Counted from the first letter of the stretch, positions 7,693 through 14,517 are shown. The stretch: DNA of 15,214 bases from Bacilli bacterium (GCA_028708945.1 JAQVXV010000015.1:1-15214), one strand, 5' to 3'. A program made the numbers and translations. The notes: generated by a model not told the origin, from the letters alone.

Positions 7693-7701
7693 CATACATT
7701 A
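7693..7701 (+). promoter_or_regulatory. Putative mother-cell (sigma-E/sigma-K type) -10 element of cotE
   Basis: CATACATTA (7693-7701) fits both the sigma-E -10 consensus CATACAnT and the sigma-K consensus CATAnnnTA. No sigma-A -10 occurs at the right place. The -35 is unclear: GTCTACTT (7672-7679) is a partial match. The predicted start near 7707 gives a leader of about 12 nt. Bacillus cotE is transcribed by sigma-E and sigma-K, which agrees. Confidence 0.5.
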
Positions 7702-7718
7702 AAGTGAGGGGTGATAAT

Positions 7719-8252
7719 GTGGCATCATATAAGGAAATAGTGACAAAAGCTATTGTAGGAAAAGGTAAGAAGTTTTTTACAAATAACTATACCATTAAAA
7801 CAGAAAATGTACCTACAACAGTATTGGGATGTTGGGTAATAAATCATAAATTTAAAGGTTATAAATCTAGTGATAAAATTGGTATAGACGGTAGTTATGA
7901 TGTGAATATTTGGTATTCATATGATAATGATTCTAAGACAACTGTAATAAGTGAAAAGATCGAATATAATGATTTATTTAATGTAAAAGCAAGAGAAAAT
8001 GCGGATACATCTAGTGATACTGATATCATTGTCAGAACATTAAAACAACCATCTTGTTCAAAAGTAAATATAAACGGTAGTTCGATAAATTTCGAAATTG
8101 AAAAAGAATTAGGGGTTGAAATTGTAGGAGAAACTAAAATGAAAATTGCAGTTGAAGAAGATGAAGAACCATGGGATGAAATAATTGAAGAAATGAATGA
8201 AGAAGTTGAAACGGAAATTGATGAGAGTGTAAACGAAAATTACATGAACTAA
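7719..8252 (+). CDS. cotE: Spore coat morphogenetic protein CotE
   Basis: This is a 177-aa protein (Bacillus CotE is about 181 aa) that directs outer-coat assembly on the forespore surface in endospore formers. Family landmarks recalled from Bacillus CotE are all present: N-terminal YKEIVTKAIVGKGKK, LGCWVINHK (36-44), YDVNIWYSY (60-68), LKQPSC (108-113), VEIVGETK (133-140), and a highly acidic tail (about 146-173). The GTG start at 7719 gives MASYKEI, aligning with Bacillus MSEYREI, and has GAGGGGTG (7706-7713) upstream; an alternative GTG at 7704 would lie in the SD. It follows miaB, as in Bacillus apart from the missing ricA. A coat protein gene with a mother-cell-like promoter indicates that the organism sporulates, or recently did. 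Confidence 0.93.
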   Translation: MASYKEIVTKAIVGKGKKFFTNNYTIKTENVPTTVLGCWVINHKFKGYKSSDKIGIDGSYDVNIWYSYDNDSKTTVISEKIEYNDLFNVKARENADTSSDTDIIVRTLKQPSCSKVNINGSSINFEIEKELGVEIVGETKMKIAVEEDEEPWDEIIEEMNEEVETEIDESVNENYMN

Positions 8253-8290
8253 ATAATGTGTCAACAAAAATGTGTTGACACATTATTTTT
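8251..8290 (+). terminator. Terminator of cotE (16-bp perfect hairpin)
   Basis: A 16-bp perfect inverted repeat, AAATAATGTGTCAACA (8251-8266) with its complement (8273-8288), has a 6-nt loop and T residues to 8290. It is the longest hairpin in the window. The left arm begins in the cotE stop codon (8250-8252), and the right arm contains the -35 hexamer of the rpsP promoter. Confidence 0.85.
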
Positions 8291-8303
8291 GATGTGATAT
8301 AAT
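8275..8303 (+). promoter_or_regulatory. Consensus sigma-A promoter of rpsP-khpA
   Basis: TTGACA (8275-8280), a 17-bp spacer, and TATAAT (8298-8303) with extended TGA (8295-8297) give a perfect-consensus promoter, fitting a ribosomal protein gene. The -35 lies wholly in the right arm of the cotE terminator. Predicted start near 8310; leader about 19 nt. Confidence 0.9.
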
Positions 8304-8328
8304 TTCAATTAGGAAATGGAGGAATATT

Positions 8329-8604
8329 ATGGCAGTTAAATTAAGACTAAAAAGAATGGGAGCTAAAAAAAGACCTTTCTTCCGTATTGTAGCAGCAGAT
8401 TCAAGAAGTCCTAGAGACGGTAAATTTATTGAGATAATCGGAACATATAATCCAATTGAAGAACCTGCATCAATACAAGTTGATGAGGAAAAAGCTTTAA
8501 ATTGGTTAAGTAAAGGTGCTATTCCAACTGATACAGTAAAAGATTTATTTAAGAGTCAAGGAATAATGGAAAAATTCCATAATTCAAAGAGACAAAGTAA
8601 ATAA
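8329..8604 (+). CDS. rpsP: 30S ribosomal protein S16
   Basis: This 91-aa small ribosomal subunit protein has normal length for the family. It begins with the S16 signature [20 protein letters not shown] and continues with [19 protein letters not shown]; the C-terminal half has the usual [19 protein letters not shown]. The SD ATGGAGG (8316-8322) is well placed for the ATG at 8329. The stop codon overlaps the start of khpA by one base (TAATG), so the two genes are translationally coupled. Confidence 0.98.
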   Translation: MAVKLRLKRMGAKKRPFFRIVAADSRSPRDGKFIEIIGTYNPIEEPASIQVDEEKALNWLSKGAIPTDTVKDLFKSQGIMEKFHNSKRQSK

Positions 8605-8849
8605 TGAATCCAATTGAATTAACAGAATACATCATTAAAAACCTTGTTGAAGATCCAGAAATGGTATCAGTTAAACAATTTGATGATGAAGAAAATATTA
8701 TAAATGTTCAAGTATTAGTTGATAGCAAAGAAATCGGTTCAGTAATTGGAAAAGGTGGTAAGATAGCTAATGCCATTAGAACCGTTGTCCAAGCAGCAAG
8801 TTATGCAAATGATAACAAAAAGATAATAATTAATATCGACTCTTTTTAA
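8604..8849 (+). CDS. khpA: KH-domain RNA-binding protein KhpA (YlqC)
   Basis: This is an 81-aa single type II KH-domain protein of the KhpA/YlqC/UPF0109 family, which forms a complex with KhpB and binds many RNAs in Firmicutes. The KH loop is GKGG (49-52) in SVIGKGGKIANAIRTVV. It has the usual position directly downstream of rpsP, overlapping by one base and with no SD of its own, so expression should follow rpsP. In Bacillus the string continues to rimM, trmD and rplS; here a terminator follows at once. Confidence 0.95.
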   Translation: MNPIELTEYIIKNLVEDPEMVSVKQFDDEENIINVQVLVDSKEIGSVIGKGGKIANAIRTVVQAASYANDNKKIIINIDSF

Positions 8850-8872
8850 CAAAACATTTTGTTTTGTTTTTT
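8848..8872 (+). terminator. Terminator of rpsP-khpA
   Basis: An 8-bp perfect stem, AACAAAAC (8848-8855) with GTTTTGTT (8861-8868), has a 5-nt loop and a T run to 8872. The left arm begins in the khpA stop codon (8847-8849). Confidence 0.8.
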
Positions 8873-8893
8873 ATTGATTAAACTTTCTTTTTC

Positions 8894-8922
8894 TTGAATA
8901 ATATCATAAATTGTATTATAAT
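8894..8922 (+). promoter_or_regulatory. Sigma-A promoter of the uppS-to-permease operon
   Basis: TTGAAT (8894-8899), a 17-bp spacer and TATAAT (8917-8922). The predicted start near 8929 gives a leader of about 17 nt before the uppS ATG at 8946. No other good terminator or promoter is seen before 14058, so this may drive all six genes. Confidence 0.8.
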
Positions 8923-8945
8923 AATTTTAGATGGTGAGGGTAGTT

Positions 8946-9668
8946 ATGAAATATGAAAATCTAAAAGTACCAAACCATGTGGCAATTATAGTTGATGGTA
9001 ATGGTAGATGGGCAACTGAAAGAGGACTATCTAGAAGCATGGGGCATAAAGCAGGGGCAGAAAATTTAGAAAAATTAGTATGCTATGTTTTATCAAAAGG
9101 AATAAAATATATTAGTCTATATGTTTTTTCCACAGATAATTTTAAAAGAAGTAAAGAAGAAGTAGATTATTTAATGAATTTATTTGTTAATAAATTTAAA
9201 AGAAGTGTTAAAAAATATAACAAAAAAAATATAAAAGTATTATTTTCTGGTAGAGAAAAACCTCTAAAGGAAGAGGTTATAAAAACCATTAAAAAAATGG
9301 AAGAAGATACTAAAAATAATAACGGTGGAGTTGTTAATTTTTGTTTAAATTATGGTGGTCATAGTGAAATAATCGATGCTTGTATAAAAATAAAGAAAGA
9401 TCCTAGTATAAATATTGAAACCTTAGATGAAAAAACATTCAATAAATATTTATATCAAGACTTACCACAAGTAGATTTAATGATAAGAACAGGTGGAGAA
9501 AGACGTGTAAGTAATTTTCTGTTATGGCAAATTTCATATGCTGAATTATACTTCACAAAGACTTATTTTCCTGATTTCAATGAAGATGAATTTGATAAAG
9601 CAATCGTCGAATATTCTAGTAGAGATAGACGATTTGGAGGTATAAATTATGAAAAAAAGAATAATTAG
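8946..9668 (+). CDS. uppS: Isoprenyl transferase (undecaprenyl diphosphate synthase) UppS
   Basis: This is a 240-aa cis-prenyltransferase that extends farnesyl diphosphate with IPP to undecaprenyl diphosphate, the lipid carrier for peptidoglycan and wall polymers. The catalytic block HVAIIVDGNGRWA has Asp17; NFKRSKEEVDYLM is the family helix; the diphosphate-binding segment is RTGGERRVSNFLLWQ (Arg181, Arg187, Ser189); YFPDFNEDEF and SRDRRFGG lie near the end. The start at 8946 is supported by GGTGAGGG (8933-8940); an in-frame ATG at 8931 would place the SD inside the gene and leave almost no leader. The 3' end overlaps cdsA by 20 nt, as expected for the conserved uppS-cdsA pair. Confidence 0.97.
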   Translation: MKYENLKVPNHVAIIVDGNGRWATERGLSRSMGHKAGAENLEKLVCYVLSKGIKYISLYVFSTDNFKRSKEEVDYLMNLFVNKFKRSVKKYNKKNIKVLFSGREKPLKEEVIKTIKKMEEDTKNNNGGVVNFCLNYGGHSEIIDACIKIKKDPSINIETLDEKTFNKYLYQDLPQVDLMIRTGGERRVSNFLLWQISYAELYFTKTYFPDFNEDEFDKAIVEYSSRDRRFGGINYEKKNN

Positions 9669-10446
9669 TGCATTTATCTTAGCAATTGTATTTATTCCTA
9701 TATTATTAATTGGTGGATTACTATATGATTCATTGGTTGTATTAATTACAATAATTGGATTAAAAGAATTATTAGCAGTTAAAGAGACAAAGAAGAAATT
9801 ACCAGCTTTTATTAAAGTAATTTGTTATACCTTATTATTTTTATTATTAGTAACAGGTATAATAAATGATAAGACATTAACATTAAACTATACAATTTTA
9901 TTAGCACTGTTTATTACACTTTTAACACCGACAATTGTTTATCATGATCGAAGCAAATACAGCGTAAATGATGCCTTTTATTTAATAGGAGCAATCTTGT
10001 TTTTAGGAATATCAATGATGATTTTTATGAATGTTAGAAGTGTTAGAATTGCTTTACCAATTTATTTATTTTTAATATCGATAGTAACTGATACTTTCGC
10101 TCTTATTACTGGCATTTTAGTTGGTAAAACAAAACTTTTGGTAGAAATTTCTCCTAAAAAAACTTGGGAGGGATTAATCGGTGGAACTATTATGGGAGTT
10201 ATTATTCCAACGATGTTTTATGTAATGGTAATCGATCCTAATATATCAATATGGTTAGCTTTAACAATGAGTTTATTTTTATCGTTATTAGGACAAATAG
10301 GCGATTTAATATTCTCAGCTATCAAAAGATATTACAATGTAAAAGATTTTTCAGAATTAATCCCTGGACATGGTGGAATCTTAGATAGAATTGATAGTAT
10401 TATTTTTGTAATGATGGGTTATATGATATTTATTAATTTTATTTAA
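9649..10446 (+). CDS. cdsA: Phosphatidate cytidylyltransferase CdsA
   Basis: This 265-aa polytopic membrane enzyme makes CDP-diacylglycerol from phosphatidic acid and CTP, the branch point for bacterial phospholipids. About seven to eight hydrophobic helices are visible. The family signature is complete near the C-terminus: SAIKRYYNVKDFSELIPGHG, then GILDRIDS with the DRxD. A second conserved stretch is SPKKTWEGLIGG. GGAGG (9636-9640) precedes the ATG. In Bacillus the next gene is dxr; here rseP follows directly. Confidence 0.96.
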   Translation: MKKRIISAFILAIVFIPILLIGGLLYDSLVVLITIIGLKELLAVKETKKKLPAFIKVICYTLLFLLLVTGIINDKTLTLNYTILLALFITLLTPTIVYHDRSKYSVNDAFYLIGAILFLGISMMIFMNVRSVRIALPIYLFLISIVTDTFALITGILVGKTKLLVEISPKKTWEGLIGGTIMGVIIPTMFYVMVIDPNISIWLALTMSLFLSLLGQIGDLIFSAIKRYYNVKDFSELIPGHGGILDRIDSIIFVMMGYMIFINFI

Positions 10447-10458
10447 CAAGGAGGATAA

Positions 10459-11505
10459 ATGGATTTATTATTATTTATTTTAATATTGGGAATAACAATA
10501 TTTATACATGAATTAGGACATTTTATATTTGCTAAAAGAGCAGGTATATATATATATGAATTCTCATTAGGAATGGGTCCTAGAATATTTAAATTTAATC
10601 GTAAAAACGATGAAACCGACTATACAATTAGACTTTTTCCAATTGGTGGATTTGTTCAAATGGCTGGCGAAGAAGTAGAAATCGATGAAAAAATACCTAA
10701 AGAAAGTCGTCTTCAGTCTAAAACATGGTTACAAAAGTTTTTAACCATTATTGCTGGAGTTGTATTTAACTTTGTTTTAGGATTTGTTTTATTGTTTGTT
10801 TTTGCCCTTATTGCTGGTTCAGTTACAAACAAGACTTATATTGGAGAGATAAAAGAGGGATATCCAGCACATGAAACCAATTTAAAACCTGGTGATTTAA
10901 TTACTAAGTTTAATGGTGATGAAATTAAAAATCAAGATTTATTTTTACTTGATTTTACTGTTGCTAATGGTGAAACTATCAGTTTAGAAGTAAAACATAA
11001 AGATGGAAGTTATGAAACTGTAACTATAACTCCTAAAAAAGAAACTGTCGATGGTAAGGATAAATTCGTTTATGGTTTTGGTTTAGTAGGAGATAAAAAA
11101 ACAGGATTCTTAAGTACAATAGAATATAGTTTTCGTAAAGGTTTTGGATTGATTGTCCAAATGGCTTATACAATCGTTTATTTAATAACTGGTAAACTAA
11201 GTTTAAACAATTTATCAGGACCAATTGGAATATATAATGTTGTAAGTCAAACAGCTGCAACAGGATTCGTTAATCTTATATATTTAACAGCATTAATAAG
11301 CATCAATGTTGGATTTATTAATCTGTTGCCAATACCAGCCTTTGATGGTGGTAGATTATTGTTTTTAATAATAGAAAAAATTAAAGGAAAACCATTAGCC
11401 CCCAAAATTGAAAACACAATTCATTCAGTATTCTTATTTTTGCTAATGCTTTTAATGGTAGCAATTACTTATAATGATATAATTAAAATTTTTATAAAGA
11501 GGTGA
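10459..11505 (+). CDS. rseP: Site-2 intramembrane zinc metalloprotease RseP/RasP (M50B)
   Basis: This 348-aa polytopic protease cleaves membrane-embedded substrates such as anti-sigma factors and remnant signal peptides. The zinc motif HELGH (17-21) is in the first membrane helix. A PDZ domain (about 127-195) contains GYPAHETNLKPGDLI. The third ligand motif is LLPIPAFDGGR (Asp296, FDG in place of the common LDG). Hydrophobic helices lie at about 1-16, 95-122, 255-290 and 320-342. AAGGAGG (10448-10454) precedes the ATG. It ends in TGA (11503-11505), the only TGA stop in the window, lying within the SD of the next gene (GAGGTGA). Confidence 0.96.
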   Translation: MDLLLFILILGITIFIHELGHFIFAKRAGIYIYEFSLGMGPRIFKFNRKNDETDYTIRLFPIGGFVQMAGEEVEIDEKIPKESRLQSKTWLQKFLTIIAGVVFNFVLGFVLLFVFALIAGSVTNKTYIGEIKEGYPAHETNLKPGDLITKFNGDEIKNQDLFLLDFTVANGETISLEVKHKDGSYETVTITPKKETVDGKDKFVYGFGLVGDKKTGFLSTIEYSFRKGFGLIVQMAYTIVYLITGKLSLNNLSGPIGIYNVVSQTAATGFVNLIYLTALISINVGFINLLPIPAFDGGRLLFLIIEKIKGKPLAPKIENTIHSVFLFLLMLLMVAITYNDIIKIFIKR

Positions 11506-11509
11506 TTTT

Positions 11510-11845
11510 ATGAATAAATTAAATAATCTGTTAAATTATGAAAGAATTACCTCTTTTGTGTTCGATAAAGATGATTTTGTTTCTGAGCGAATAATCACTT
11601 TTTATCAGGAATATTTATTCAGTGGTATATATAAACCAAGTGCAAAAAATATTAAATTAATTGATGAAATAATAGGTGAATATACTAAAAAATCAAAATT
11701 TTATGATTTTGTTAAGAAAAAATTAATAGCTCTAGAACTCACTAATTCAGATATTGATTATTACCATAATTTAGATGTTAATTTAAAAAAGATGTATAAA
11801 GAATTTAATAATCAAATTCAAGTTAGTAATACAAAATGGTTATAG
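11510..11845 (+). CDS. Protein of unknown function (111 aa), in the uppS-cdsA-rseP operon
   Basis: No family is recognised. The product is 111 aa, hydrophilic, probably all-helical, with many Lys, Asp, Tyr and Phe and no signal peptide or membrane segment. GAGGTGA overlapping the rseP stop is the SD, 4 nt before the ATG. Its last codons carry the SD (AGGAGGA, 11844-11850) of the following ABC ATPase, so it is a tightly packed operon member between rseP and the exporter. Its position suggests an envelope or regulatory role, which is inference only. Base composition matches its neighbours and gives no sign of transfer. Confidence 0.8.
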   Translation: MNKLNNLLNYERITSFVFDKDDFVSERIITFYQEYLFSGIYKPSAKNIKLIDEIIGEYTKKSKFYDFVKKKLIALELTNSDIDYYHNLDVNLKKMYKEFNNQIQVSNTKWL

Positions 11846-11853
11846 GAGGAAAA

Positions 11854-12753
11854 ATGCTTAAAGTAAAAAATGCTACAAAATTTTACGGTAGTTTTAAAGC
11901 CGTTGACAATTTATCTTTTGAAGTAAAGCCTGGTGAAATATTTGGGCTTTTAGGTGTTAATGGGGCGGGGAAAACTACCACTTTTAGAATGATTATGGGA
12001 CTATTAGACTTTGATGCTGGTGAAATAACATTAGACGGTAATAAAATAGATTATAGCATAACTGACAAAATTGGTTTCTTAACCGAAGAAAGAAGTCTAT
12101 TAACTAAAATGACAGTTAGAGAACAATGTTTATTTTATGGTGCTTTAAAAGGTATGTCAGATAAAGAAATAATGGAAAGATTAAATTATTTATTAAAAAA
12201 ATTTGAGATATCTGATTATATTGATCGAAAGATAAAAGATTTGAGTAAAGGAAATCAACAAAAAATTCAGTTTATTACAGCAATAATAAATAAACCAAGG
12301 TTACTAATTTTAGATGAGCCTTTCTCTGGATTAGATCCTTTTAATGTTGAATTTTTTGAAAAAGAAATCATCGAACTTGCGAATGAAGGAAGTATGATAA
12401 TATTTTCTTCACACCGAATGGAACATGTTGAACAATTTTGTAAAAAATTAGTAATTCTTTTAAAAGGTAAAGCCGTTTTATCTGGTGAACTAATGCAAAT
12501 AAAAAAACAATATCATAAAAAAAATATAATTGTAAATGGTGAATTTGATTTAAATAAAGTAAAAAAAATAAAAGGTGTATTAGAAATTATTGAAAACGCT
12601 AATGAATATATAATTAAAATAGAAAATGCTAATATATCAAATGAGGTTTTTGAAGTAATAAAAAAAGGTAAAAACATTATTAAATATACTTTAGAAGAGC
12701 CTTCTTTAAATGAAATATTTATTGCTAAGGTAGGTGAAAGTTATGAGAAGTAA
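11854..12753 (+). CDS. ABC transporter ATP-binding protein (NatA/YhaQ type)
   Basis: This is a 299-aa single ABC domain for an ABC-2 type exporter. Walker A is GVNGAGKTT (34-42); the segment after it has FLTEER (75-80), as in NatA/YhaQ proteins; the signature is LSKGNQQK (130-137), the LSKGxQQK variant usual in this subfamily; Walker B is LLILDEP (150-156); the H-loop His is in SSHRMEH (His187). A C-terminal extension (about 215-299) corresponds to the DUF4162-like accessory domain. The start at 11854 has AGGAGGA immediately upstream; an in-frame ATG at 11836 lies before the SD. The gene overlaps its permease by 11 nt. The Bacillus relatives export Na+ (NatAB) or act in cell-envelope stress; the substrate here is unknown. 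Confidence 0.95.
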   Translation: MLKVKNATKFYGSFKAVDNLSFEVKPGEIFGLLGVNGAGKTTTFRMIMGLLDFDAGEITLDGNKIDYSITDKIGFLTEERSLLTKMTVREQCLFYGALKGMSDKEIMERLNYLLKKFEISDYIDRKIKDLSKGNQQKIQFITAIINKPRLLILDEPFSGLDPFNVEFFEKEIIELANEGSMIIFSSHRMEHVEQFCKKLVILLKGKAVLSGELMQIKKQYHKKNIIVNGEFDLNKVKKIKGVLEIIENANEYIIKIENANISNEVFEVIKKGKNIIKYTLEEPSLNEIFIAKVGESYEK

Positions 12754-14059
12754 GTTAAATTATTTAATAAATGTCAGTTTAAAAAGAAAGATGAAAACAA
12801 AATGGTTTTTAGTTGCTAATATTATCCTTTTTATTGCTATTGCCGGTATTATAAATATTGATAATATCATTAAAGTATTCGGTGGTGATTTTGATAAAAA
12901 AACAAAAATTTATGTCATAGATGAAACTGAAAGAACTTATGAACTTTTTCACCAACAGTTAAATCAAGTAGAAATTTCTTTAAATGATGATTCAAAATTT
13001 GAAGTCATATTATATGAAAAAGATTATGAAACCGCTAAAATAGAATTAGAGGAATCTGAAGAAAATGATATTTATATTGAGTTTATTGAAGATGAAGAAA
13101 ACACTTTAAAAGTAAAAATGTTAACTAAAGAATATATCGACGCAATTGACTTACAATCACTAACAACTGCTATTAACAATAGTAAAGCACTTTTAGCAAT
13201 AGGGGATTATAATGTATCAGTCGAAGAGTTAGCAAAAATATATTCACCGGTTGAAATCGTAAGAGATTACTTAGATGATACAAAAACCGAAGATGATGAA
13301 ATGACAGAAGCTAAAATGGTTGGTATATTTTCAGTAATTATATTGCCTGTATTTATGTTAACTATTATTTTAGTCCAAATGATTGGGGTAGAAATAAATG
13401 ATGAAAAAACAACTAGAGGAATGGAAATAATCATATCTAATGTTAGTCCAGTCACCCATTTTTCATCTAAAATAATTGCTAGTAATATTTTTGTATTACT
13501 TCAAGCATTATTATTGCTAATATATTCAGGAGTAGGAATTCTAATTAGAAAACTAGTCGGTGACAATTCGATCACTACTCAAATAATGACAATATTTACT
13601 TCGTCTTTTGGTGATTTATCTACAACTAGTATTTATACCAAATTAGCGTATATACTTCCTTTAACAATTACAATGTTACTTTTAACATTTTTAGCATATT
13701 CGTTATTAGCGGGTATCTTAGCGTCAATGACAACAAATATGGAAGATTTCCAACAACTTCAAACGCCATTGATGATAATTTGTGTATCAGGCTATTATTT
13801 AGCAATGATGTCAACAATGTTTGATGGATCTGTATTTATTAAAATAGTATCAGTTATACCATTAATATCTGCAATATTAGCCCCAGCGCTACTAATCTTA
13901 GGACAGATTGGTATAATTGAAATAATAATAGCGTTAATATTATTAATACTTACAAATTATTTATTAATAAAGTATGGAATTAAAATATATAAAGTTGGAA
14001 TATTAAACTATTCATCAACTGATTTATGGAAAAAAATGTTCAAAGCTTTAAAAGAATAG
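12743..14059 (+). CDS. ABC-2 type permease (NatB/YhaP family)
   Basis: This 438-aa permease partners the preceding ATPase. It has one N-terminal membrane helix (about 20-40), a large extracytoplasmic domain (about 41-190) rich in Asp/Glu, and then five or so helices (about 191-425). The conserved cytoplasmic loop of ABC-2 permeases is present as EINDEKTTRGMEIIISNVSP, just after the second helix. The start at 12743 has AGGTG (12732-12736); a GTG at 12734 would be inside the SD. The size fits YhaP (about 420 aa). It is the last gene of the operon and ends at a strong terminator. Confidence 0.92.
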   Translation: MRSKLNYLINVSLKRKMKTKWFLVANIILFIAIAGIINIDNIIKVFGGDFDKKTKIYVIDETERTYELFHQQLNQVEISLNDDSKFEVILYEKDYETAKIELEESEENDIYIEFIEDEENTLKVKMLTKEYIDAIDLQSLTTAINNSKALLAIGDYNVSVEELAKIYSPVEIVRDYLDDTKTEDDEMTEAKMVGIFSVIILPVFMLTIILVQMIGVEINDEKTTRGMEIIISNVSPVTHFSSKIIASNIFVLLQALLLLIYSGVGILIRKLVGDNSITTQIMTIFTSSFGDLSTTSIYTKLAYILPLTITMLLLTFLAYSLLAGILASMTTNMEDFQQLQTPLMIICVSGYYLAMMSTMFDGSVFIKIVSVIPLISAILAPALLILGQIGIIEIIIALILLILTNYLLIKYGIKIYKVGILNYSSTDLWKKMFKALKE

Positions 14060-14082
14060 ACTTTAAAAAGTCTTTTTTTTTT
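14058..14082 (+). terminator. Terminator of the uppS-to-permease operon
   Basis: A 6-bp stem, AGACTT (14058-14063) with AAGTCT (14068-14073), has a TAAA loop and a long T run (14073-14082). The stem begins in the stop codon TAG (14057-14059). Confidence 0.85.
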
Positions 14083-14090
14083 GCTATAAT
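14062..14090 (+). promoter_or_regulatory. Promoter of tRNA-Leu
   Basis: TATAAT (14085-14090) with extended TGC (14082-14084), directly after the terminator T run. A 17-bp spacer places a weak -35, TTTAAA (14062-14067), inside the terminator hairpin. The predicted start near 14097 is just before the mature tRNA 5' end (14099). Confidence 0.6.
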
Positions 14091-14098
14091 TATCTTAA

Positions 14099-14184
14099 GC
14101 AAGAGTGGTGGAATGGTAGACACGCAAGTTTGAGGGGCTTGTGGGAATTGTCCTATGCGAGTTCAAGTCTCGTCTCTTGCACCA
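14099..14184 (+). tRNA. tRNA-Leu (anticodon GAG)
   Basis: A class II tRNA with all arms: acceptor GCAAGAG (14099-14105) with CTCTTGC (14174-14180), all 7 bp Watson-Crick; anticodon stem CAAGT/GCTTG; anticodon GAG (14132-14134), reading CUC and CUU; long variable arm (about 14142-14155); T arm GCGAG-TTCAAGT-CTCGT. The discriminator A and CCA (14182-14184) are encoded. Confidence 0.96.
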
Positions 14185-14196
14185 AAAAGGTGAAAA

Positions 14197-14517
14197 ATGA
14201 AGAAATTTAAAATGATAGATGAAAATTTTATATGTGAAAACTGTAATGCAAATGTAAATAGATTAGGGTATACCGCTAGAGATCATTGTCCTTCTTGTTT
14301 AACAAGTAAACATGTTGATATAAATCCCGGTGACCGGTTATCAGAATGTCATGGTTTATTAAAACCGATTGCTATCGATAAAAAAAAGGATAAATTTCAA
14401 ATTATCTATCAATGTAAAAAATGTCATCAACTAAAAAAGAATATTGTTGCTGATGACGATAATATTGATTTAATATTAAAGATAATGAGCAATCCTGTCG
14501 ATTTGAAAAAAAAATAG
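14197..14517 (+). CDS. RNHCP domain zinc-binding protein
   Basis: This 106-aa protein matches the RNHCP domain family, whose function is not established. The eponymous motif appears as RDHCPSC (28-34), followed by LTSKHVDINPGDRLSECHGLL, which fits the family pattern closely. Other likely zinc ligands are Cys13/Cys16 (CENC), Cys51 and Cys73/Cys76 (CKKC). An Asp replaces the usual Asn of the RNHCP tetrad. AAAGGTG (14187-14193) is the SD; it begins 3 nt after the CCA of tRNA-Leu, so the gene is almost certainly co-transcribed with the tRNA. No terminator follows; a strong promoter lies over its 3' end. Confidence 0.88.
   Translation: MKKFKMIDENFICENCNANVNRLGYTARDHCPSCLTSKHVDINPGDRLSECHGLLKPIAIDKKKDKFQIIYQCKKCHQLKKNIVADDDNIDLILKIMSNPVDLKKK

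Noticed and set aside
7670..7698. Sigma-A promoter for cotE (TTGTCT-17-CATACA)
   Set aside because: The -10 matches TATAAT at only three of six bases, whereas the sigma-E/K -10 patterns match fully.
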